Of a stretch of DNA of 64,000 bases, positions 30,489 to 39,085 are shown piece after piece. Under the pieces are notes generated by a model. The model was given only the letters and a program-made list of their open reading frames with translations. It was not told the DNA's origin and made no database searches. Position 1 is the first letter of the stretch, and each line of letters starts with the position of its first letter. The DNA lies in NCBI RefSeq assembly GCF_024753255.1, contig NZ_JANUHA010000016.1, positions 62,001 to 126,000 of the forward strand, in the 5' to 3' direction. Origin of the DNA: Massilia agri. GTDB taxonomy: Bacteria > Pseudomonadota > Gammaproteobacteria > Burkholderiales > Burkholderiaceae_D. The translations under genes were made by a program, and so were the position numbers.

Positions 30489-30716
30489 ATGTCGAACCTT
30501 GAAAAGAAATGGTGGTTTAACGCACTTGCCGGCGGTGTCAGTGCGTTCTGCGCACGCTTCGTGCTCGAGCAGGCCGGTATCCCCGATCCTGCCGGCGCGG
30601 CGCAATGGACGCTGTTCTTCTTCTGCGTGCTGGGCTTCTGGCGCGGCTTTTCCTTCCTGGCCTGGCTGGCCATCCTGCTGGCCTGGCCGCGCAGTCCCTT
30701 GCTCGACTCGAAGTAG
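30489..30716 (+). CDS. Small membrane protein, unknown function
   Basis: 75 residues from ATG 30489: MSNLEKKWWFNALAGGVSAF, a short polar stretch, then two closely spaced hydrophobic segments (AAQWTLFFFCVLGFWRGFSF; LAWLAILLAWP). A longer in-frame start (30426) has no ribosome site. The protein is followed by a strong bidirectional terminator, which supports a real transcription unit. No family recognised. Confidence 0.6.
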   Translation: MSNLEKKWWFNALAGGVSAFCARFVLEQAGIPDPAGAAQWTLFFFCVLGFWRGFSFLAWLAILLAWPRSPLLDSK

Positions 30717-30724
30717 CGCCGCAA

Positions 30725-30757
30725 TAAAAAAATGCCGCTGTCGCCAGCGGCATTTTT
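30725..30757. terminator. Bidirectional rho-independent terminator
   Basis: Stem ATGCCGCTG (30732-30740) with CAGCGGCAT (30745-30753), a 4-nt loop, flanked by A5-7 on the left and T5 on the right. It lies between the small membrane gene (+) and the transporter gene (-) and can serve both. Confidence 0.92.
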
Positions 30758-30774
30758 CATTGCGCCTTCGATGC

Positions 30775-32475
30775 TCAGTCGTTTGCGTAGATGTTGTTGT
30801 CCTTGGTCTCCCGGACGAACAGGCCGCCGATGACCACCGTGATCAGCGCGATGATGATCGGATACCACAAGCCATAGTAGATGTCGCCCTTGAAGGCCAC
30901 CAGTGCAAAGGAGATGGTGGGCAGCATGCCGCCGAACCAGCCGTTGCCGATGTGGTAGGGCAGGGACATGGAGGTGTAGCGGATACGGGTCGGGAACATC
31001 TCGACCAGCATGGCGGCGATGGGTCCGTACACCATGGTCACGTAGAGCACCAGGATGAAGAGCAGCAGCACCAGCATCGGCTTGTTGATCTCGGCCGGGT
31101 CGGCCTTGGCCGGATAGCCGGCGGCTTTCAGCGACGCGGTAACTTCCTTCTTCAGGCCATCTTCCCGGGCCTTCGAAGCTGCATCGAAGTTCAGGTTATC
31201 CGGCGTCATGACGGCGTTGAAGGACTGGAAGGTGTTGTCGCCAACCTTGATCGTGGCGACCGTCCCGGCCGGGGCATCCTGGATGGTGTAGCTGACCGAG
31301 GCTGCGGTCAGCATGCGGGTTGCAATATCGCAGGAGGACGGGAATTTCGTGGTGCCGGTCGGGTCCACCTGGAAGTGGCAGGTTTCCGGGTCGGCGACGA
31401 CCACCACCGGCGAAGTCTGGATGGCGCGCTCGAGGGCCGGGTTGCCGTAGTGGGTAATGGCCTTGAAGATCGGGAAGTAGGTCGCCGCGGCGATCACGCA
31501 ACCGCCGAGGATGATCCACTTGCGACCGATCTTGTCGGAGAGGATGCCGAACACGATGAAGAAAGGGGTCGCCAGGGCGAGCGCGATCGCTATCAGGATG
31601 TTGGCGGTCGGGCCATCGATTTTCAATGTCTGGGTGAGGAAGAACAGCGCGTAGAACTGGCCCGTGTACCAGACCACCGCCTGGCCCATCGTCAGGCCGA
31701 TCAGGGCCAGCAGGACGATCTTGGCGTTCTTGGGCTTCAGGAAGGATTCGGTCAACGGCGCCTTCGATGTCTTGCCCTCGGCTTTCATCTTCGCGAATGC
31801 CGGCGACTCGTTCATGGCCAGCCGGATCCAGACCGAAATCCCCAGCAGCACGACCGAGATCAGGAAGGGAATGCGCCAGCCCCAGGCCTGGAACTCTTCT
31901 TCGCCGATGGCGGTGCGGGTACCCAGAATGACCAGCAGCGACAGGAACAGGCCGAGGGTGGCGGTCGTCTGGATATACGCGGTGAAGTAGCCGCGCTTGC
32001 CGTGCGGCGCATGTTCGGCCACATAGGTGGCCGCGCCGCCATACTCGCCGCCGAGCGCCAGGCCCTGGAGGATGCGCAGGCTGACCAGGATGATCGGCGC
32101 GGCAATGCCGATGGATGCATAGCTCGGCAACAGCCCCACCAGGAAGGTTGACGCACCCATGATCAGGATCGTGATCAGGAAGGTGTATTTGCGGCCGATC
32201 ATGTCGCCGAGCCGGCCGAACACCAGTGCGCCGAAGGGACGCACGATGAAACCCGCCGCGAAGGCCATGAGGGCGAAGATGAAGGTGGTGGTCGGGTCGC
32301 CGATGAAGAACTGCTTGGCGATGATGGCGGCGAGCGAACCGTAGAGGTAGAAATCGTACCACTCGAACACGGTGCCGAGCGAGGAAGCGAGGATGACTTT
32401 CCGTTCTTCCTTGGTGAGTCCGGCGGAGGAAGGTGCAGCTTTCCCTCCGGCGGTCATGCCGGGTGTAATTGCCAT
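30775..32475 (-). CDS. MFS transporter, metabolite:H+ symporter (MHS) type
   Basis: 566-residue inner-membrane symporter. MHS hallmarks are SSLGTVFEWYDFYLYGSLA at the first helix, GRLGDMIGRKYTF after helix 2 and LQGLALGGEYGGAATYVAEH, close to dicarboxylate, shikimate and proline/betaine carriers. Typical members have about 430-450 residues; here some 115 extra residues (about 350-465) sit between helices 8 and 9 or thereabouts, with cysteines near 365 and 381. ATG 32475 follows GGAGACACAC. Longer in-frame starts up to 32607 are unsupported. The substrate is unknown. Confidence 0.9.
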   Translation of the reverse strand: MAITPGMTAGGKAAPSSAGLTKEERKVILASSLGTVFEWYDFYLYGSLAAIIAKQFFIGDPTTTFIFALMAFAAGFIVRPFGALVFGRLGDMIGRKYTFLITILIMGASTFLVGLLPSYASIGIAAPIILVSLRILQGLALGGEYGGAATYVAEHAPHGKRGYFTAYIQTTATLGLFLSLLVILGTRTAIGEEEFQAWGWRIPFLISVVLLGISVWIRLAMNESPAFAKMKAEGKTSKAPLTESFLKPKNAKIVLLALIGLTMGQAVVWYTGQFYALFFLTQTLKIDGPTANILIAIALALATPFFIVFGILSDKIGRKWIILGGCVIAAATYFPIFKAITHYGNPALERAIQTSPVVVVADPETCHFQVDPTGTTKFPSSCDIATRMLTAASVSYTIQDAPAGTVATIKVGDNTFQSFNAVMTPDNLNFDAASKAREDGLKKEVTASLKAAGYPAKADPAEINKPMLVLLLFILVLYVTMVYGPIAAMLVEMFPTRIRYTSMSLPYHIGNGWFGGMLPTISFALVAFKGDIYYGLWYPIIIALITVVIGGLFVRETKDNNIYAND

Positions 32476-32698
32476 GTGTGTCTCCGTTATAGTTGATGTA
32501 CTTCGTGTCACCGGAAATGCTGATTGTTTGTCAGCTGTCGCGGAGTGTGTGCCGCTTTCCTTACACGATGCTTTCTCCAAACTTACATCAAACTTACAGA
32601 TGAGCATTGCAATTGGTGCAAGACAACATAATGGCGTCCGCTTTCATTCTGTATGTATCGTTGCTGCGCTGCGCAATATGACTTGCAGAATTATTTAC

Positions 32699-32710
32699 GA
32701 ACGACCGTTC
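32699..32710 (+). promoter_or_regulatory. Inverted repeat upstream of the thiolase operon
   Basis: GAACG-AC-CGTTC, a perfect 5+2+5 palindrome in an AT-rich setting, 51 nt before the thiolase ATG. Its size suits a TetR-type regulator of fatty-acid genes. No candidate regulator is adjacent, so the binder is unidentified. Confidence 0.5.
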
Positions 32711-32761
32711 TAAATCATGCTATTCTCGACCGGTCCAGAACACCCATAGAAGGAGACAAGC

Positions 32762-33940
32762 ATGGTAGACGCCGTCATCGTTTCGACCGCCCGCACGGGC
32801 CTGGCCAAGTCGTGGAAGGGCGCATTCAACATGACCCACGGCGCCACCCTCGGCGGCCACGTCCTGAAGGCGGCGATCGAGCGCGCCGGGATCGAGGCGG
32901 GCGAGATCGAGGACGTCCTGATGGGCTGCGCCAACCCCGAAGGCGCCACCGGCGTGAACATCGCGCGCCAGATCGCGTTGCGCGCCGGCTGTCCGGTGAC
33001 GGTGCCGGGCATGACCATCAACCGCTTCTGCTCGTCCGGCCTGCAGACCATCGCCACCGCCAGCCAGCGCATCCTGGCCGGCGAAGGCGAAGTCTTTGCG
33101 GCCGGCGGCGTCGAGTCGATCTCCTGCGTGCAGCAGGAAATGAACCGCCACATGCTGTATGACGTCTGGCTCAAGCAGAACAAGCCGGAGATCTACTGGC
33201 CGATGCTGCAGACCGCCGAGACCGTGGCCAGGCGCTACGGCATCAGCCGCGAACGCCAGGACGAGTACGGCGTGCAGAGCCAGCAGCGCGCTGCAGGCGC
33301 CCAGGCCGCCGGCCGTTTCGATGCCGAGATCGTGCCGATGACCGTGACCATGGGCGTGGCCGACAAGGCGTCCGGCATGCTGCTCTCGCGTGAAGTGACC
33401 ATTTCGGCCGACGAAGGCATCCGCGCCGACACGACCCTGGAGGGAGTCTCGAAGATCCGCACCGCGCTGCCGGGCGGCGTCATCACCGCCGGCAATGCGA
33501 GCCAGTTCTCGGACGGCGCCGCCGCCACGATCGTGATGAGCAGCCGCATGGCAGAGCGCCGTGGCCTGGCTCCGCTGGGCATCTTCCGCGGCTACGCCGT
33601 GGCCGGCTGCGAGCCGGACGAGATGGGCATCGGCCCGGTGTTCGCGATCCCGAAACTGCTGCAGCGCGCCGGCTTGACGGTGGACGACATCGGCCTGTGG
33701 GAACTGAACGAAGCGTTCGCGGTGCAGGTGCTGTATTGTGCCGACAGGCTCGGCATCCCGATGGACCGCCTGAACGTGAACGGCGGCGCGATCGCCGTCG
33801 GCCATCCCTATGGCGTCTCGGGCGCCCGCCTGGTCGGCCATGCGCTCATCGAGGGCAAGCGCCGCGGCGTGAAGTATGTGGTCGCGACCATGTGCGTGGG
33901 CGGCGGCCAGGGCGCGGCCGGGTTGTTCGAAGTCGTTTAA
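32762..33940 (+). CDS. Acetyl-CoA acyltransferase (thiolase)
   Basis: 392-residue thiolase for the last step of beta-oxidation, or acetoacetyl-CoA formation. Nucleophile Cys90 is in [13 protein letters not shown], the second-layer His in [20 protein letters not shown] and the proton-donor Cys in [15 protein letters not shown] 32762 follows AGAAGGAGACAAGC. It is the first gene of a probable operon with a Dabb protein and two short-chain dehydrogenases. The operon mates suggest a dedicated fatty or branched substrate instead of bulk beta-oxidation. Confidence 0.93.
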   Translation: MVDAVIVSTARTGLAKSWKGAFNMTHGATLGGHVLKAAIERAGIEAGEIEDVLMGCANPEGATGVNIARQIALRAGCPVTVPGMTINRFCSSGLQTIATASQRILAGEGEVFAAGGVESISCVQQEMNRHMLYDVWLKQNKPEIYWPMLQTAETVARRYGISRERQDEYGVQSQQRAAGAQAAGRFDAEIVPMTVTMGVADKASGMLLSREVTISADEGIRADTTLEGVSKIRTALPGGVITAGNASQFSDGAAATIVMSSRMAERRGLAPLGIFRGYAVAGCEPDEMGIGPVFAIPKLLQRAGLTVDDIGLWELNEAFAVQVLYCADRLGIPMDRLNVNGGAIAVGHPYGVSGARLVGHALIEGKRRGVKYVVATMCVGGGQGAAGLFEVV

Positions 33941-33966
33941 CCGCGTTTGACCTTTCAGGAGTCAAG

Positions 33967-34269
33967 ATGCTCAAGCATATCGTGATGTGGAAGTTGAAGG
34001 ATGAAGCGGCGGGCGCGGACCGCCTGACCAATGCGCGCGAAATGAAGCGCAGGCTGGACGAGTGCGCGAATATCGTGCCGGGACAACTGACCTTCGAAGT
34101 GACCCTGGCCCAGCCCGGCCTGGAGGCGACCTATGACGTGGTGCTGTATTCCGAGTTCACCGACAAGGCCGCGCTCGACGCCTACGCCAACCACCCGGTC
34201 CACAAGGCGGTGGTGCCTTTCATCGGCGCGATCCGCGAGGGCCGCCAGTGCATGGACTACGAAGTCTGA
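33967..34269 (+). CDS. Dabb family (stress-responsive A/B barrel) protein
   Basis: 100-residue dimeric alpha-beta barrel protein: LKHIVMWKLKDEAAGADR, then ATYDVVLYSEFTDKAALDAY, and ending HKAVVPFIGAIREGRQCMDY. Relatives include polyketide-cyclising and stress-induced proteins, mostly of unknown chemistry. It lies 26 bp after the thiolase and 36 bp before an SDR, so it is very probably cotranscribed. The internal start at 33967 is the only one that gives the family N-terminus. Confidence 0.87.
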   Translation: MLKHIVMWKLKDEAAGADRLTNAREMKRRLDECANIVPGQLTFEVTLAQPGLEATYDVVLYSEFTDKAALDAYANHPVHKAVVPFIGAIREGRQCMDYEV

Positions 34270-34305
34270 TCCACCCGCCACCCAACAAATAGAACGGAGA
34301 CAGCA

Positions 34306-35088
34306 ATGCGCACCACCCAGGAACTCTTTTCCCTGCAAGGCAAGACCGCCATCGTCACCGGCGGCTCGCGCGGCCTCGGCCTGCAGATGGCCCGCGCCCT
34401 CGGCGAGCAGGGCGCCAGGGTCGTGATTTCCTCGCGCAAGCAGGAAGAACTCGACCAGGCCGTCGCGGAACTGAAGGAAGGCGGCATCGACGCCTTCGCC
34501 ATCGCCGCCGACCTGTCCGACGAAGCGCAGGCCCACGCCTTCGTGGAACAGGCCATCGCCCAACTCGGCCACGTCGACATCCTGGTCAACAATGCCGGCG
34601 CCAGCTGGGGCGCCCCGGCCGAGGACTATCCGGTCGAGGCCTGGGACAAGGTGATGGACCTGAACGTGCGCAGCATCTTCCTGGTCACCCAGGCGGTCGG
34701 CAAACTGTCCATGATCCCGCGCCGCTACGGGCGTATCATCAGCATCTCGTCGATCGCCGGCCTGGCCGGCAATCCACCGGGTACGATGCAGACGATCGCC
34801 TACAACACCTCCAAGGGCGCCGTGGTCAACTTCACGCGCGCCCTCGCCGGCGAATGGGGCCGCTACGGCATCACCGTGAACTCGATCGCCCCCGGCTTCT
34901 TCCCCTCGAAGATGACCAAGGGGGTGCTGGCGGCCTTTGGGGCCGAGAACCTGGCCAAGGATGCGCCGCTGAACCGCCTGGGCGACGACGAGGACCTGAA
35001 AGGCGCGGTGGTGCTGTTCGCCTCCGATGCCGGCAAGCACATCACGGGCCAGACGCTGGCGGTCGACGGGGGCGTGTCCGCGGTCTGA
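34306..35088 (+). CDS. Short-chain dehydrogenase/reductase
   Basis: 260-residue classical SDR with cofactor motif TGGSRGLGLQMARALGEQGA, NNAG at about 97-100, catalytic Ser in ISISSIAGLAG and the YNTSK catalytic pair, then a PG-motif region NSIAPGFFPSKMTKG. It ends GQTLAVDGGVSAV, as in FabG-like and gluconate-5-dehydrogenase-like SDRs. ATG 34306 follows ACGGAGACAGCA. Third gene of the thiolase operon; likely a 3-oxoacyl or 3-hydroxyacyl oxidoreductase by context. Confidence 0.9.
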   Translation: MRTTQELFSLQGKTAIVTGGSRGLGLQMARALGEQGARVVISSRKQEELDQAVAELKEGGIDAFAIAADLSDEAQAHAFVEQAIAQLGHVDILVNNAGASWGAPAEDYPVEAWDKVMDLNVRSIFLVTQAVGKLSMIPRRYGRIISISSIAGLAGNPPGTMQTIAYNTSKGAVVNFTRALAGEWGRYGITVNSIAPGFFPSKMTKGVLAAFGAENLAKDAPLNRLGDDEDLKGAVVLFASDAGKHITGQTLAVDGGVSAV

Positions 35089-35112
35089 GACCCACGCAAG
35101 GGGAGAACAAGC

Positions 35113-36021
35113 ATGAAGGATTTTCGCGGCAAGGTCGCCGTCATCACCGGCGGCGCGAGCGGCCTGGGGCGCGAGTTCGCCAACATGGCGGCAGGGCTCG
35201 GCATGAAGCTGGTGCTGGCCGACGTGCAGGCCAAGGCGCTCGAACACGCCACCGAAGAGCTGCTGGACGTCGGCGCCGAGGTGCTGTCCATGGTCTGCGA
35301 CGTCAGCAAGGGATCGCACGTGCAGGAACTGGCCGATTCGGCCATCGCGCGCTTCGGCGCCGTGCACCTGGTGTTCAACAATGCGGGCGTCGGCTCGGGT
35401 GGCCTGATCTGGGAGAACTCGGAGCAGGACTGGGAATGGGTGCTGGGCGTGAACCTCTGGGGCGTCGTCCACGGCGTGCGCGTCTTCACCCGCGCCATGC
35501 TCGAATGCGCCGCGCGCGACAGCGATTACGAAGGCCACATCGTCAACACGGCCTCGATGGCGGGCCTCCTGTGCCCGCCGGCCATGGGTGTCTACAACGT
35601 CTCCAAGCACGCGGTGGTGGCGCTCAGCGAGACGCTGTACCACGACCTGGCTTTGGTCGATGCGCCGATCAAGGCCTCCGTGCTGTGCCCATACTTCGTG
35701 TCGACGGGCATAGCCCGGTCGCACCGCAACCGGCCGGAGGAACTGGAGAGCGAAGAGAAGGTGACGCCCAGCCAGGTGGCGGCCCAGATGATGACGGAAA
35801 AGGCGGTCGAGTCGGGCAAGGTGACGGCGCAGGACGTGGCGCGCATCACCTTCGATGCGATCCGCGAGGAACGCTTCTACATCTATTCCCACCCCCAGGC
35901 GCTGGGGGCGGCGGCCGAGCGCTTCGAGGCGATCGTCAAAGGGGCGCAGCCGGCGGATCCGTATGCGGCGACGCCGCAGCTGACGGCGATGCTGAAGGCG
36001 GGGGTCAAGGGGCGGCGCTGA
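35113..36021 (+). CDS. Short-chain dehydrogenase/reductase
   Basis: 302-residue SDR with cofactor motif TGGASGLGREFANMAAGLGM, NNAG, Ser in IVNTASMAGLL and YNVSK. The longer C-terminus (after CPYFVSTGIARSHRNRPEEL) adds a helical region ending EAIVKGAQPADPYAATPQ. This subgroup often accompanies fatty acid or steroid catabolism. ATG 35113 follows AAGGGGAGAACAAGC, 24 bp after the previous SDR. Last gene of the operon; a GC hairpin without a T-run follows. Confidence 0.9.
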   Translation: MKDFRGKVAVITGGASGLGREFANMAAGLGMKLVLADVQAKALEHATEELLDVGAEVLSMVCDVSKGSHVQELADSAIARFGAVHLVFNNAGVGSGGLIWENSEQDWEWVLGVNLWGVVHGVRVFTRAMLECAARDSDYEGHIVNTASMAGLLCPPAMGVYNVSKHAVVALSETLYHDLALVDAPIKASVLCPYFVSTGIARSHRNRPEELESEEKVTPSQVAAQMMTEKAVESGKVTAQDVARITFDAIREERFYIYSHPQALGAAAERFEAIVKGAQPADPYAATPQLTAMLKAGVKGRR

Positions 36022-36036
36022 CCATGCTCTGATTGG

Positions 36037-36064
36037 ACGCGCGGGCGGGGGACCGCCCACGCGT
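36037..36064. terminator. GC-rich hairpin between convergent genes
   Basis: ACGCG/CGCGT outer arms and GGGCGG/CCGCCC inner arms with one mismatch and a GGGA loop, between the SDR stop and the chitinase stop. No T-tract, so a weak or factor-assisted terminator at best. Confidence 0.4.
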
Positions 36065-36083
36065 TCAAGGTACGTAGAGCCGG

Positions 36084-37925
36084 TCAGCGGGTCGCGCAGA
36101 AGCCCGTGCTGTCCCAGGTCGCGCCGGCCGCCAGGTCCGGCTTCCAGTCCGGCCCCGACAGCTGCATCACGCCATTCTCGAGCGTGTACTTGCCGTTCCA
36201 CAGCCCGCTCGGCGTGCCCGCAACCGGCAGCGACACAGTCCAGCCCACGGCATCGACCTGGCTCGTGCTGCTCACTTCGACGCGCGCGCAGTAGCCGCTG
36301 CCCCAGTCCCCGGTAATGAGCAGCTTGGATACCAGGGCGCCGGCCGGCAGTTGCGGCGGCGGTTCCACCGGCCTGGCCGGACGCGTCGCGCACAGGCCGA
36401 TCTCGGCCTTGTCGCCCGGGCGCAGCATCTTGTTCCAGTTCATGCCCTTGACGGTGAGCTTGCGGCCTTCCTGCGTCCAGCTGCCGTTCCACAGCGAGGT
36501 GACGGTGTCCGGGAAGTCCTGCTCGGCCACCCACCAGCCTGCCGTGTCGCCGACATTGGTGACGGTCATGGCGCCGCACCAGCCGCTGCCCCAGTCGTTC
36601 GGCTTCGCGAACGCCACCGATACCGTCGGCACCGGCGCCGGCGGCAGCGGGTTCGGGTAGGGGCCGGGCTCGACCGCGTTGGGGTCGAGGAAGGCCTTCT
36701 TGGTCGCGGTCAGGAGGGGGTTGTTGACGCCGTCCGTGGTGCCGTAGTTGACCAGCCAGATGATGGTGCCGGCCGCGCCTTCCCCCGCGCGGGTCGACTG
36801 CGCCCAGGCGCCCTTGGCGGCGATGGTGTCCGGCTCCTCGTAGCTCAGGTAGCCGGTCGCCCACTCCGGGCGGCTGGCCGGGGTGTAGCCGCCCGGGTAG
36901 ACCCGGTAGCTGGTCCGGGTTGCCGCGTCCCAGGCGAGGATGCCGTTATTCAGGTAGCCGTGCTTGTGCAGCTGGGCGTAGTTCCAGCGCACGTCGAACA
37001 CGGACCACTGGCTCAGGTCGCCATCGGTCGGCTGGTCCGGTCCGGTGAAGGGCGGCGCGTAGTTCATGCCATAGAAGCCCAGGCCCATGCCCAGCCTGGA
37101 GCGCGGGATGCCGGCGTCCTCGTACATCTGGATGGTGCTGGCGATCGACATCGGACGGGTGCGGCTGTGGCCGGTGAGCGGGGCGAAGGTGGTGCTGGCC
37201 CAGCCCTGGCCGAACCAGCCCATGCCATAGCTCATGAAGTTGTACTGGTCGACCAGGTTCGCCACGCGCTTGTGGTGTTCGCTCACCTTGTCGATGTTGG
37301 TGTTCAGCATCCCGGCCGGGAAAGTGATGATGACCGGCTTGTCCTGGTAGCGCGCTCGCGCGTTGGCCTCCGTGCGAATGTCCGCGATCAGGGCCTCGAG
37401 CAGGGCTTGTTCCTCCGCCGCGTCGTCCTTGATGCCTTCCCAGTCGACGTCGACGCCGTCGTAGCCCTTGGCGACCATGTAGTCGACCAGGTTCTTGACG
37501 AAAGTCGGGCGCACGGCGGGCTGCGAGGAGGCGATGAAGCCCGCATTGTCGCCTTCGCCGCCCAGCATGATGATCGCCTTGGTCCCGACCTGGTGGGCGC
37601 GCATGATCAGGTATTCCTCGACGCTCTTGTCCCAGGCCGCGCCGGGACCGAGGTCGCGGCGCTCATGGGCCGTGCCGGCGCCCGGCACGATCTCGCCGGG
37701 CTTGCCGCTCTTGCCGCCGCCCGGACCGATGCGCGCGAACACGAAGTGTGTCATCGCCGTCATGTCGACGTGCTCGGGGGCCTGGTAGTCAGGGTTGTCC
37801 CAGAAGTAGGCGCCGTAGTAGCCGGTCACCCATTTGCCGGTGTCCTGGGCCTGGGCCGCGACAGGCGCGGCGGCGCTGGCTGCCAGCAGGCAGAGCGCCG
37901 CCAGTCGTGTAAGGGATGTCTTCAT
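36084..37925 (-). CDS. Secreted GH18 chitinase-like glycosidase with two C-terminal CBM2-like domains
   Basis: 613-residue secreted enzyme. It has a signal peptide (MKTSLTRLAALCLLAASAAA to AQAQ), then a GH18 TIM barrel (about 25-410) with the catalytic signature DGVDVDWEG: Asp156, Asp159, Asp161 and acid Glu163. After a Pro-rich linker come two beta domains of about 90 residues, each with WGSGxC near the start, SLWNG/GLWNG in the middle and a closing Cys, as in CBM2. The likely substrate is chitin or a related GlcNAc polymer. ATG 37925 follows AGAGGAAAGAT. Confidence 0.92.
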   Translation of the reverse strand: MKTSLTRLAALCLLAASAAAPVAAQAQDTGKWVTGYYGAYFWDNPDYQAPEHVDMTAMTHFVFARIGPGGGKSGKPGEIVPGAGTAHERRDLGPGAAWDKSVEEYLIMRAHQVGTKAIIMLGGEGDNAGFIASSQPAVRPTFVKNLVDYMVAKGYDGVDVDWEGIKDDAAEEQALLEALIADIRTEANARARYQDKPVIITFPAGMLNTNIDKVSEHHKRVANLVDQYNFMSYGMGWFGQGWASTTFAPLTGHSRTRPMSIASTIQMYEDAGIPRSRLGMGLGFYGMNYAPPFTGPDQPTDGDLSQWSVFDVRWNYAQLHKHGYLNNGILAWDAATRTSYRVYPGGYTPASRPEWATGYLSYEEPDTIAAKGAWAQSTRAGEGAAGTIIWLVNYGTTDGVNNPLLTATKKAFLDPNAVEPGPYPNPLPPAPVPTVSVAFAKPNDWGSGWCGAMTVTNVGDTAGWWVAEQDFPDTVTSLWNGSWTQEGRKLTVKGMNWNKMLRPGDKAEIGLCATRPARPVEPPPQLPAGALVSKLLITGDWGSGYCARVEVSSTSQVDAVGWTVSLPVAGTPSGLWNGKYTLENGVMQLSGPDWKPDLAAGATWDSTGFCATR

Positions 37926-38043
37926 ATCTTTCCTCTTGTGGTTGCCATGAGGAAAGAATGTTAAGTTCGCCGGCGCCTGGAATCTGTCGCGCAAATGTCT
38001 TTCCCCCACCCGAGGGGGAAAGTCGGGGCGGGAGTGATGTGGA

Positions 38044-38805
38044 TCAGGCGGCGACCTGGCCGTCGGGCTGGACGATCCTTTCGTGCAGTTCCGGCTCGCC
38101 TTCGCTGTACAGCTTGACGACGGTCGAGGTGCGGGTGCCGTAGCCGTCGGATTCGATGCAGACCGGCGAGAGCATGCGCTCGAGTTCGATCGGCATGCCG
38201 GTCTCGGGCAGGCGCACGTCCGGCGCGCGGGTGGTGTCGGCCAGCATCTCGAAATAGGCGTCTTCCGGCGCACCCTGGCACAGCAGGCTGGCGAACTGGG
38301 CCTTGGTGCGCAGCACCTTGGGCCAGGGCGCGTCCAGCAGGCCGTTCGAGATGCCGTAGATGCGGCCCGGTTCCAGGGCCTGGCCGTTGCGCGGGTCGTC
38401 GGCGCCGCGGTTCGAGTACCAGTACAGGGCCTCGCGGTCGCCCAGCACCAGGTTGTAGCCGTTGTAGACGTCGCCGCGCGCCACGATCCCGGCGATGTAT
38501 TCCGGCGCGGACATCTCGCCCGTCAGGAAGCCGGCCACCAGGTCGCCGCGGGTGGGCGCATTCTCGCGGCGCTCGGCCGGGCCGCGGATATTCGTCAGGG
38601 CGGCGAATCGCGGACCGCTTGGACCGCGGGTCGTCACGCCCATCCAGCTGCCGCCGCCCTGCAGGTCGCGGCCCGCGATGACGTGCGGGTGTTCCGGCCA
38701 GGGCGCGGCCGGGGTGGCGGGACGGTCGTAGAACTCGTCGCGGTTGGCCGCGGCGATGACGGGTACGCCCGGCAGCACTTTCCAGGCAAGGACGATCAGG
38801 CACAT
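38044..38805 (-). CDS. NRDE/TANGO2 family protein
   Basis: 253-residue Ntn-hydrolase-like protein of the TANGO2 family. The N-terminus MCLIVLAWK places Cys2 next to the initiator Met, and AAANRDEFYDRP carries the NRDE motif. GGGSWMGVTTRG and ISNGLLDAPWPKV are also conserved. Animal TANGO2-like proteins have been linked to haem handling; the bacterial role is open. It overlaps the DUF4936 gene by 10 nt and, with ygfZ, forms a three-gene minus-strand run. Confidence 0.92.
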   Translation of the reverse strand: MCLIVLAWKVLPGVPVIAAANRDEFYDRPATPAAPWPEHPHVIAGRDLQGGGSWMGVTTRGPSGPRFAALTNIRGPAERRENAPTRGDLVAGFLTGEMSAPEYIAGIVARGDVYNGYNLVLGDREALYWYSNRGADDPRNGQALEPGRIYGISNGLLDAPWPKVLRTKAQFASLLCQGAPEDAYFEMLADTTRAPDVRLPETGMPIELERMLSPVCIESDGYGTRTSTVVKLYSEGEPELHERIVQPDGQVAA

Positions 38806-39083
38806 GTCGGCAGGTCCATGAAGACTTCGGACCGGCGCGGGCCCTGGATGAATTCGGCAAGGCCGGCCTCAAGGGCGGCCCCTTCCACCGAGCTTGCGAA
38901 GGCATCGGTGGTGGCGGGATAGACTTCCATCCACGTCTGCAGGCCGTCGCGGACTTCCGGACGGCGCTTGAGCTGGCAGGCGATGCCGGCGCGGGCAAGC
39001 CGCTCCTGCATGGCGCGCACCCGCGGCGCGAGGGCAGAAGCATCTTCCTCGCGCACCTTGTAATACACGTACAGGTCGATCAT
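38796..39083 (-). CDS. DUF4936 family protein
   Basis: 95-residue small alpha-beta protein: MIDLYVYYKVREEDASALAP, LKRRPEVRDGLQTWMEVYPA, and ending EVFMDLPTCA. It is a ferredoxin-like-barrel-sized protein without recognisable active residues. It starts 2 nt after the ygfZ stop and overlaps the TANGO2-family start by 10 nt, so the three genes are translationally linked. Function unknown. Confidence 0.85.
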   Translation of the reverse strand: MIDLYVYYKVREEDASALAPRVRAMQERLARAGIACQLKRRPEVRDGLQTWMEVYPATTDAFASSVEGAALEAGLAEFIQGPRRSEVFMDLPTCA

Positions 39084-39085
39084 CG

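Noticed and set aside
33955-36864. 969-residue minus-strand open frame across the SDR genes and the chitinase end
   Set aside because: Crosses two unrelated transcription units and lacks any motif; explained by codon bias.
36084-38273. N-terminal extension of the chitinase up to 38273
   Set aside because: The added 116 residues precede a clear signal peptide at 37925 and overlap the next gene out of frame.
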